DNA from: JAVBPE01 sp031549865
Lineage (GTDB): Bacteria > Bacillota_I > Bacilli_A > Acholeplasmatales > Anaeroplasmataceae
Length of the DNA: 64,000 bases
Assembly (NCBI GenBank): GCA_031549865.1
Contig: JAVBPE010000005.1
Location: 1 to 64,000 of the forward strand
Direction of reading: 5' to 3'
Position numbers and translations under genes: made by a program. Below, piece after piece: positions 27,503 through 38,300 of this stretch. The first letter of the stretch is position 1, and the number at the start of each line of letters is the position of its first letter. The notes below the pieces were generated by a model, which did not search any database, was not told where the DNA came from, and worked only from the letters and a program-made list of their open reading frames with translations.

Positions 27503-29348
27503 AAAACATCAATTCGCTAGATTATTAAAATATGTTTTTATTCATAATAAATTCAAGTGTATTGTCGCAGTTATTGGTATTATTGCAACATCTATTTTAA
27601 CAGTTGTTGCTTCATTCCTAACTTCTAAATTAATCGATAATTATATGGAACCTTTAATTGGTATATCGAATCCTGATTTAACAGAATTTTATAAGTTTAT
27701 TATTTTAATGACTGTTATATATATTTTTGCATTATTATCTTTGACAATATACGTTAAGTTAATGATGTACACTACTCAAAATACATTAGAATCATTAAGA
27801 GATGAATTATTCACTCATATGGAAACATTGCCTATTAAGTACTTTGATAAAAATAGTCATGGTAATATTATGAGTAGATTTACTAATGATATAGACACTT
27901 TAAGGCAAATGATATCTCAAAGCTTACCACAAATCATTTCTACTACTGTCTCTGTCATTTCAATATTAATTTTTATGTTTAAACTTCATGTTGTCTTAAC
28001 CTTAATCACTATTGTTCTATTAATAATTATGTTATATACAATGAAAATCATTAAAACAAAAAGCAGTCTTTATTTTAAAAAACAGCAAGAAGATATTGGT
28101 AGATTAAATGGTTATATAAATGAAATGATAAATGGTCAAAAAGTTATAAAAGTATTTTGTCATGAAGAAGAAACAAAAGCTAATTTCAATATAATTAATG
28201 AAGGATTATATGAAAGCGGCACAAAAGCTAATAAAATTGCCAATATTGCAATGCCTTTACTTATGAATATCGGAATAATATCTTATGTTATCATATTAAT
28301 TTTTGGTGCAATGTTTGCAATAAATAATCCTTCTGCTTTATCTTTAGGATCTCTTGCTGCTTTCTTAATCTTACTTAGACAATTAACTAATCCTGTTGCT
28401 CAAGTATCTCAACAATTAAATTCAATTGTTATGGGAAGTGTTGGAGCTGCACGTGTATTTAATATGTTAGATGAAAAACCTGAATTTGATGATGGGACAA
28501 TAACGTTAGTAAATGCGATAACAAATAATAATGATGAACTAATTGAAGTAGATGAAGAAACAGGAACATGGGCATGGAAAATAATTAAACCTAATAATAC
28601 TTCTTTGGTTAAAGTTTGTGGAGATGTAAGATTTTTCAATGTTGATTTTGGATATAGTAATGAAAAAATAGTTTTACACAATGTTTCGCTTTATGCTAAA
28701 CCTGCACAAAAAATTGCGTTTGTTGGAGCTACTGGCGCTGGTAAGACGACAATTACTAATTTAATTAATAGATTTTATGATATTCAAGAAGGTAGTATTG
28801 TTGTTGATGGGATTAATATTGAAGAAATTAATAAATCAGATTTAAGACGAGCTTTAGGAATCGTTTTACAAGACACAAATTTATTCACCGGCACTGTCAA
28901 AGATAATATAAGATTTGGAAAATTAGATGCAACAGATGAAGATATTATAAATGCAGCAAAACTTGCAAATGCAGATTCATTTATAAATAATCTTCCTAAC
29001 GGATATGAGACAATCTTAACTGATGATGGAGGTAATTTATCTCAAGGCCAAAAGCAATTAATTTCAATTGCAAGAACAGCTATTTCTAATCCTCCAATTC
29101 TAATTTTAGATGAAGCTACTTCTTCTATTGATACTAGAACTGAGAGATTAATTCAAGAAGGTATGGATAAATTAATGGCAGGTCGTACTGTTTTAGTTAT
29201 AGCTCATAGACTTTCTACAATTAAAAACTCTAATGCAATTATGGTTTTAGATCAAGGACGTATAATTGAGCGTGGAGATCATGATGATTTAATTAAGCAG
29301 CAGGGTACATATTATAGACTATATACAGGTGCTTTTGAATTAGAATAA
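27492..29348 (+). CDS. ABC exporter subunit with consensus ATP site (heterodimer partner 2)
   Basis: 618 aa, same architecture as partner 1. Walker A GATGAGKTT (about 411), Walker B LILDEATSSID with catalytic Glu, and H-loop IAHRLST are canonical. Its signature is NLSQGQKQ rather than LSGGQ, which completes the degenerate site formed with partner 1 and fits a heterodimer. Start at 27492 chosen because GGAG at 27479-27482 lies 9 nt before it. The frame extends upstream to 27462 without an SD. An insertion of about 40 residues lies before Walker A (around 340-385). Confidence 0.93.
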   Translation: MQNKKHQFARLLKYVFIHNKFKCIVAVIGIIATSILTVVASFLTSKLIDNYMEPLIGISNPDLTEFYKFIILMTVIYIFALLSLTIYVKLMMYTTQNTLESLRDELFTHMETLPIKYFDKNSHGNIMSRFTNDIDTLRQMISQSLPQIISTTVSVISILIFMFKLHVVLTLITIVLLIIMLYTMKIIKTKSSLYFKKQQEDIGRLNGYINEMINGQKVIKVFCHEEETKANFNIINEGLYESGTKANKIANIAMPLLMNIGIISYVIILIFGAMFAINNPSALSLGSLAAFLILLRQLTNPVAQVSQQLNSIVMGSVGAARVFNMLDEKPEFDDGTITLVNAITNNNDELIEVDEETGTWAWKIIKPNNTSLVKVCGDVRFFNVDFGYSNEKIVLHNVSLYAKPAQKIAFVGATGAGKTTITNLINRFYDIQEGSIVVDGINIEEINKSDLRRALGIVLQDTNLFTGTVKDNIRFGKLDATDEDIINAAKLANADSFINNLPNGYETILTDDGGNLSQGQKQLISIARTAISNPPILILDEATSSIDTRTERLIQEGMDKLMAGRTVLVIAHRLSTIKNSNAIMVLDQGRIIERGDHDDLIKQQGTYYRLYTGAFELE

Positions 29349-29358
29349 TTATTAAAAT

Positions 29359-29390
29359 AAAAATGGTTTTCAAATTGAAAACCATTTTTT
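29359..29390. terminator. Bidirectional terminator
   Basis: AAAAATGGTTTTC (29359-29371) pairs with GAAAACCATTTTT (from 29377) between the converging ABC operon and surface-protein operon. T runs lie on both sides. Confidence 0.85.
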
Positions 29391-29393
29391 GTT

Positions 29394-32300
29394 TTATTTT
29401 ACAGAATTTTCAATATCTAATTCTGCTAAATTAGCAATTACACCTATTGTTCCTTGGCCCCAAGCAAATTCATGACTTGCGCTTTCAATGACAATTATTT
29501 CAACTGAAATTTTTTGTGTAACGATAGATGAAGGTGGGCAATATGAACCATCTTTTAATTGAATTGTTTCATTAAGCTTATTAGCTGTTGTAACTCTTAA
29601 AGTTGCATCATATCCATTTGGTAAATCTAAATAGAAATAGAAGAAACCTTGTTGTAAAATTTGGAAATTATTATTCATAACATATGTATTAGTAATAGTA
29701 TCATGTGAAGCAAATCCACTTATTGTTGATAAAACACTATTTGTTTTAATTGAAGAATCATCTTCATCAGCAGCATAATCAACAATTGTTAAATATAAAG
29801 AATCTAGAGTCAATTTACCACTTAAATCTTTAATAGTTACTTCATAATAAACTGTATTTGAAACGTCAACTATTGCAACATGATATAATTTATAATTTAC
29901 ATTAGTGCTATAATCTGCTCGTTTTATAAAATCTTCCGAATATATAACATAATCAACATACCAAAACTCCCCAGCTTCAGGAGTACCGATGTAATCCATA
30001 TTTAATCCTGAGTTACTTCCATCTGTAGTTCCTGCATATTGACTTATTGCATACTCATTACCGTCATAATTAAATGATTTGTTAATGGATAATGTCGATA
30101 TAGACTCATTATTAATACTGCCATCAAAATTCAAATTATAAACTGTACTCCATTCTTCATCAATTAAGAAGACATCATAAGCTTTTGTAGAAATATTAAT
30201 GAATTCGACATATAAATAACGCTTATCATTTATTATTTTATATTGATAGATCTTTGCATAATCTTCGATATAGAAAGTTGGAGCATAGTTTGTTAAAACC
30301 GCATTACTAATTGTACCTACAATATAATAATCCTTTTTAGATTGAGCTACTGTAGAATAAGTAATACCTGTTGATGTTGAAGTTACACCTGTACTTGTAG
30401 TACCTGATTTTAGTTCATCATAATATAAATTTTTTCCTGCTAATTCTTTTTTACTTGGATAAATTAATTCTGTAGCTGCAACTGTCGCAATATTAGATAT
30501 CTTTTGCGCAGATGAGATAAATGTAATTTTTTCTAAATAGGCATTAGTTGAATATTCTTTATTTATAATAACATTTGGAGTCTCAAATATACGAGTATAC
30601 GTTTGACTATTATTCCAGTTTATCACATTTGAACTATATACTAAATTATAAATATATTCACCAGTATCTGCATCAGTTGTAAAATTGATAGAAAGACCAT
30701 AATATTTAGATTCAATTGAATAATAATTCATTGTTTTAATTTTTTCTTCACCATCAATTAATTCTGTAATTTCTTCTTCATTATTTTGGTGTTCAATATA
30801 ACTTAAATAAACTAAAGGATCATTATTTGGAATATAGAATCCATTTAAATTATAATCAATACGATATTTTGGATTAATTCCTCTTTGGAATTTAACAGTT
30901 ACACTTCCATCATCGGTTAAAGTTGTTTGAGTCGCTTCACCATCTTTATATATGGAAACATAATTTGTTAATGTTGTATAAGTGTTATCTATTGTAACTG
31001 CATTTTCAAATGGATGCACTTCTTCTAAGAGGTGTGTATATGTTGTATTATTACCTGATTCTGATGTAATAGTATAAGTAATAACATATGTTAATAACCC
31101 ACCATTATAAATCGTTGTGCTTGTTGATGTATCAATTGTTGTACCAGCATATTGAATAACAACGTCAGTTTTTACTGTGGCACGAGGTGATACACTAATA
31201 TCTAATAAATATTGCGGAATATTATTAGTAATATCTGTTAAATCCGAATATGAATACGCTCGGCCAAATAGAATACTAGATTTTATTGTGTTAGAATTAT
31301 CTGGAACTAATGTTGTTCCTTCGAAATTAATCGATAGTAATTTACTTTCAGTAGCCGCTTCTTTTTTAAAAGATATCTTATATATTTGATTATCAGAAAA
31401 TTTAATGCATACATAATAATCACCCTGAGGCATTTGTGGCAAAATATTTAAAGATAAATCTAAAATACCACTACCCCATGTTCCATTAGTATTCATAGTT
31501 GAAGCCAATGTTTGTACAATTGGGTCTGCATTAAATTTAAATTCATTATTTATATTTCCAGATAGATCTTCAATATATATTTTATCTTTTAAATTAATAT
31601 TATTAGCTATATTAGTAGTGTTAAAATTTAAAATCAAATTGCCATTTTCCGGCGCTACTAAAGCATTTGTAGTATATATTGCACCATTTAATGTTTTTGT
31701 TATATTAGATATTTCATTTCCATCATTAATTACTATAACACTTTCTAATGTCATACTAATAGCTTGTGTACGTATTATATTGATTGTATAAGTTTTCTTA
31801 ACTGTTGTATCTTCAGCAATTACAACAACTTGGCTTGAAACAATACTTCCATCTGCAGTTAATCCACTTGTGTTTATTTCACTATTTATTCCATCCCCAA
31901 AAGTTGCGCCATATGACAATCTATATTTTCCAATAGTTGTATTAATGTGATATGTGCTTCCTATTAAATTAATATTATTTGGAATATAGAAATTAATTTG
32001 TGGTGATTTTAAACCAGTCGATGGATCTATATAATCTAAATCAATTATGGCATCTGAGTTTTTTAAAATTTTTGTACCATCACTACTTACCAACTCAATT
32101 TCAAATATTGTAGTTGCGATAGATTTATTTAACTGCTTCATATCAACATAAACTTTATTATTTACTGATGTTTCATCTGAAGTTATTGGAACTGTAGCTC
32201 CATCAATATTTGATTCTCCGCCACGCCAATCATTATTTTTAACGAAGTTTTCATCTGTTGTATCTAATAATATATAAGTCCCATTATCATAATAATAGAT

Positions 32301-35300
32301 TGTGTCAAATTCATATAAGTTAACATTATCTGGCATATAATTACCATTTAAAATTCCTTTTGAACTTGAAACTGCATATATACCAAATCCATCAGTTGAT
32401 AAATTAAACCCTAATGCTTCCATCAAATTTATAAAAATATCATTATTAGTAGTTTGATTGCTTGTAATAAATTGTGGATTAAATCCAAATATTTCTATAT
32501 TAGTTGAGAAATCATTTAATATTTTGTAAAGTTCAGATTGGGTTAATAATTTATTTTCTAATGTGTATAAATAGTTACTACCAACATATGCTGCAGTAAA
32601 TAAATATTTTTGTTCATCGCTTAAACTATTTATTGTTAAATTAGCTTTATGTAATACTTCGGATAAGAAGTTCGTCTCACCTTGACAAAGAGTCGCGATA
32701 ACTTCACGTAATACTTCTTCATTATTACAACCATTAATAAATTTATTTAATGCATTGTCGTCTTTATTAGCTATTTCTAAAATTAATTCTTTTAATTGTT
32801 CATCTGTAAGTAAATTCCATAAATCAGGAGCTTCAGTTAAAATATTATTTTTTGATCCTGCATAGAATAATTCAATAAAAGACGTATAATTATTTTCAGG
32901 AATTTCTAAATCAGTATAATCTCTAAATAAATAATTTTTCAATAAATCATCATAAGTGTCAAAATGATTCAATATTTCGTTATTATCATAATAAACAATA
33001 GCATCATATATTTGTAATCCGTTTGCATTATTACATATAAAATAACATGATGTCGTACCTGTTCCAGAAACATTAAAGATGTATTGTGTTAAATTTGTAG
33101 ATATAGTTTGTGCTACATAAGTAGAACCTGTATAAAATCTCATTGTTGATGTAGCGGTTGTACTATTTGATTTTGCATGAAGCACTACAGTTGCATTACC
33201 AGTAACACTAAAGTTTAATCTCCTGTTTGTTGAGCTATTAGCAAATAAAATTGATTTATTATATTCTTTCCAGTAACCATCAAAATAAGATTCGGTTGTA
33301 TCCATTATACTTAAATTTGTTGCGGCATTATTACTTAAACTATAATAATCATCAATATTTAAGCCCGCTGTAGTAACTGCTTGAGCCTCAAGATCACTTA
33401 TGTCAAGTTCATATACATTTGATGCTAAAGATTGTAAAACTGATTCTTTGGGCAATTCATCTTTACTTAATGAAAGCGAATTTTGACTCTCGACATCTAC
33501 ATCTCCTGATAATTCTATCCTTGAAATATAAGTGCTTGCCGAAAAACTCATAACATAATCTTGATCCTTAACATTACTATAAGTCCTTTTAGTTGAGGCT
33601 GTTGTATATGCCATAGTATTGCCATTTAAATCTTTTAAAGTAATGTAATTTAAATATGTTGTTGTTGTACATGTAACTCCCAAAGTTCCATTATTCATTC
33701 CATCAATTGTTAATGGCGTATTTGCAGTTGCATATAAAATATTTGATGCATAATATGGACTCGTTAATGTTACTGTAATTGTACTAGCTGTTTTTACTAA
33801 TGTAGTTAGAGATGGAGCCGCAGTAAGCTGATTAGCATTGCTTGTAATAGATGTGCTTCCTCTATTAATAATGTGAATATATGCCTCTCCAGTTGTTACT
33901 GTCAAATAAAGTTTAGCATAAGAGGCCGTTGTCCCAGAAATAGCAGTAAGGTTTTCCGTTGTTCCATTATTGAAACTTAAATTTACTGCTGCTCCCTTAA
34001 CTCCTGCCAAAGTTTCCGGTACAACTGTTACAACTGCATCATCTGTTGCTTTACTCGCAGATATTCTATAAGCCGCATTAGCTGTATAAGAAATCGTCAT
34101 TGTAGATCCTGTTGTCCCTTTATAACCACTAGTTCTAACTCTACCTGTCAATCCAGTAACTAAAGTCCATGTTCCATGCTTAAATATAGAACTATCACTA
34201 TTATATTCATCAACGAATGTTTGTGTTGCTGTACTTATACTTGTAAAAGCAACATCATCAATACTAATAGTCGATAAAACTGTAATTAAACTAAATTGAT
34301 TAGCATTATTAAATTCCCATGTGTTGGTTATTTGATTTGCAGTTGAATTTTTTGTAATACCATTGTAAATAATACTACCAGCACCCGTTGAGGTTATATT
34401 AATTGATGAAATATTTTCATCTAAATTATTATTTCTAGCTATAATATATTTATTAGTCTCGCCTAAATCTATTTCAATATAGGATGAATCTGAAAAAATA
34501 AAATTCTCAATTTCATTAAATGAAACATTTTTTAAAGCATTCGTTATTTGAGTTTCTGTAAAATTTACAGCTTTTAAAATTGAAATAAATTGCATCAATG
34601 CATCAAGACTATAACTATTTTCTATTTCCAACAACCAGGCAAGGTTATCAATATCTAATTTATAGGAATATAGCCCTGTATCATTTTCAAAGAGATACTT
34701 AATTATAGCTTTAAAGTTTGATTCATCATCTACACCATATAATAAAACTCTTTCTTTATTATTATAAGTTAAACCACTTGAATATTTTTTTATAGCTTCA
34801 CTTAATGTTTGATTAGAGTCATCAACATTTAAAGTATGTGTAGGTTTCATATATACTAATTTTTCTAAAATATCTGTAGAAAATTGATCATCCTTTAATA
34901 AACCTAATACAAAAGCTTCAACATATGGATATAAAGCGCTACTTATACCTTTTTCAGCTTCTTTAGCTATTTCTTGCATAACAAGATAGCGACCTTTATC
35001 AGTTGCCAAAATAGTATTCATAACTGTATTTATAATTGATACTTCGTCATTATCTGTGACTTTAGTTGATGTTCCTTTTGTTTTAATACCATCTAGGTTA
35101 ACTAAATCATTTATATCATACGTAATGTATGAAGATGTTAAAACACCACGTTGATTGTTATGCGTTTCTCCACTTTTTGCAGTTAAATAAGCTCCATTTG
35201 TTAACCATTGATTTTGTTGATACCAAACACCTGTTAAAATTGATGCTGAAATATAAAATGGTAAATAATATTGATTAATATCAGCAGGAACACTTGTAGA

Positions 35301-38300
35301 ATTTAAATAAGAAGGTTTATAATAATCCATACTTAACGCACTATTTTGTCTTGATATATTTAAATTTCGTTCTGTAGTCGTAGTTGATGTCCCAACAGTA
35401 TTAAAATCATAAAAATTTGTGCTTGCCACATTTGGATTACAGTATAAAACTGAATTACTATCCGCAGGAACTTTGGTAATTATTTCTATAGAAACATACT
35501 GCGAATTGGCAGACGTGTTTGCACCTGTACCATTCTCAACGTTATTCCATATAAATTCATAAGTAGTTGGATTCTTAGTTTTACTAATTAAATTACTTAA
35601 ATATTCATTATCTAAAGATATAAACATTGGAGCATATCTAATCGTTGTTGATGCTGTTCCATTAACGTTTAACTGCATGTACTGATTTCTATCAGTTGTT
35701 CCAGGCGGATTATATATAGCCCCAGTTTGTGTAAGAGGACCATAATAATAAGTCTTATTACTTACTATATCATCAGGAACATAAACAAATCTAGTATTAA
35801 TAGCATCAGTCAAATTTTCTTGACGAAGTCTACCTATTGTTACACCACTTGATGTTGTAGTTGTTACAGGCGCATCATTTGATTGATATGAATTATTGAA
35901 TTCAGTAGCTTTTGCAACTAATCCTTTATGCTCAACCCCATATACTGATGTAACCGTAGATAAAACACCCGTACTTGAATTACTCAAATAATCTTGAATA
36001 GTTGCAGAATTTTTAATTATATTCCATAAAGCAACATTATCGTTTACATTATTTTTAAATTCTAAATTAGTTGTACTTGTAGTTTCAGAAAAATAATCTG
36101 TCAAATTCAATTTTTTAAATGCGTCACTTATATAAAGATTAATTCCAGAGGTAGATGAATCATAATTATTATTAGCTAATAATCCCGTAATAACCGAATT
36201 TTTAGCATCTAAATCCATTAACGGAATTGTTTTAAATAATTCTAATGTTTCTGAATAAACTGATTTATTCATTGAAATTAATATATTTTCATATATTGAA
36301 TCATCTAAATCAGCTAATAAAATATTCAGTAATTCTTCTCTTTCATTTATATATCGGTAATCACTAAATATTAAATTAAAATTTGATGAATCATTAGATA
36401 ACAATATATTTAAATATTTATTAAATAATTGTTTTAAATCATCTATAGCTAAACTTTCTATATCTGTTTCTATTATGGATTTAATATTTTCATATTCACT
36501 ATCTTCAGCAGATACGATTTTCGCAATTAAATCTGAATATAAAAGATTATTTAAAAGTGTTCTTAATTCCGTTGTACTAGCATTTTGTTCTTCAAGTAAT
36601 CTTTCAACAACTGCCTTACGCATTTCTGCAGTGATACTATTACTGTAGTTGGAATTAAAGAATAAATAATTTATAATTTCTTTTAAAGTAGTGATATTAA
36701 TACTACTTCCACTTAAGATAGATTCCAAAATACTAGATAAAACACTAATATCACAATTTGCAATCCAACTATTATTGTTTAATGCATCTTCAACTAATAG
36801 ATTATATTTTGTTGAAAAATTATTATTATATATTTTAAGTAAATTTATTATACTTGTTAAATCATTTGTGAATCTTTCGGCTGCTTCATTATAAGCTAAT
36901 GTACGCCATCCAATATTTTCTAATAATTGTTGATTAATTTTACTAAATGCTATAAATTCAAAATAGTCTGCTAAATAACTATCAGTTATTTGACTGCTAT
37001 CTAAATTCTTTCCTTCAATTGCTTGACGGAAAACAAACTTAGAACTAAATACTCCGATATTTCCTAAATCATCTTCGACACTATTAAGTGGAGCATATTT
37101 TATTAATTTTCCCATAAAATAATTTGGATAAGTTGTCGCAATTAACGTTGAGTTATCTGGGTTATAGTTCGTAGGAATCGCATATTCCATTTGAATTACT
37201 GATGCACCTTCATAAAAATTAATTAAATATCTAATTTTTATATTACCAGCATTATTAGATGCACTTGTTCCACCGTTTGTTGATGCATAACTAATACGCG
37301 AGATCAATCCCGCTACATATTGCCCAGCATCTAAGAATCCAATATTAATAAGTGGATCAGAAAGCGATGCTGAATTTACATCTATACTTAAAATTTGAGT
37401 ATATGTTAATCTCGTAGCACTTGAACCAGTATTAGTTTTTATTGCCCAAATTTTTCCATAATTAAGAGAATTAGCTAAAACTACTTGATTTGTATTAGTA
37501 ACTTCTGATGCAAATTTATAGAATAATACTACTCCAAACATTCCACTAACGGCTTCAGATCCATATATATTTCCGTAATTTACAACGTTGATTACATTAC
37601 ATAATCCAGATGCAATAATTCCTGCACTCTTACTTGATGAGTCTACACCTGAAGTATCATTTGATTCTAATTTAGTCGTAAAACTAAAGGCATAAATTTC
37701 ACCATAATTAATAGTAAAACAAACAGTTTGCATATGATGTTTTGCACTACTTCCTTGATATGACACACCATTTTCAAATTGTTCATTTCGACCTACTATT
37801 CCAGCAGATGAAGTTTGACTTCCTGCATCACCGAAATTATAAGTTTTAATAGTTCCATTGTTTGCGCAATCTCTTATTTGAGCATAACGACCAATATTAA
37901 TACCTGCAATACCAGAAGATGCCATCTCAAATTGAGATTTTGAAGCAGCGGTTGACGCTATTAAAAAATTATGATTAGTGATATTTCCTAAATTAAATGT
38001 ATTAGAAATAATTGCTTCATTAGCAAATACTACACCGCTTAATCTTACGTCACCTGTTATACTTCCAGTTCCTGATTTTATTGCATTATTCTCTAAAGCA
38101 TATGAGTTAGATACAATATCGCCATTATTAATTACATTATTCAAACTACCTATCGTAGTATTGTCATATGCATCGTTTAATGGATTATATTCATTATAAT
38201 CAGTTTCGCTAGTAAAAGAATTTCTATTAGCATAACATATACCGCTTATGTAAGTATCATAAAATACTTCAAGTGTCAAAGCACTTGAACTTCCAATATA

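Noticed and set aside
29394..29500. Sortase signal at the C-terminus of the giant protein
   Set aside because: The end reads IANLAELDIENSVK, with no LPXTG-like motif, hydrophobic helix or basic tail.
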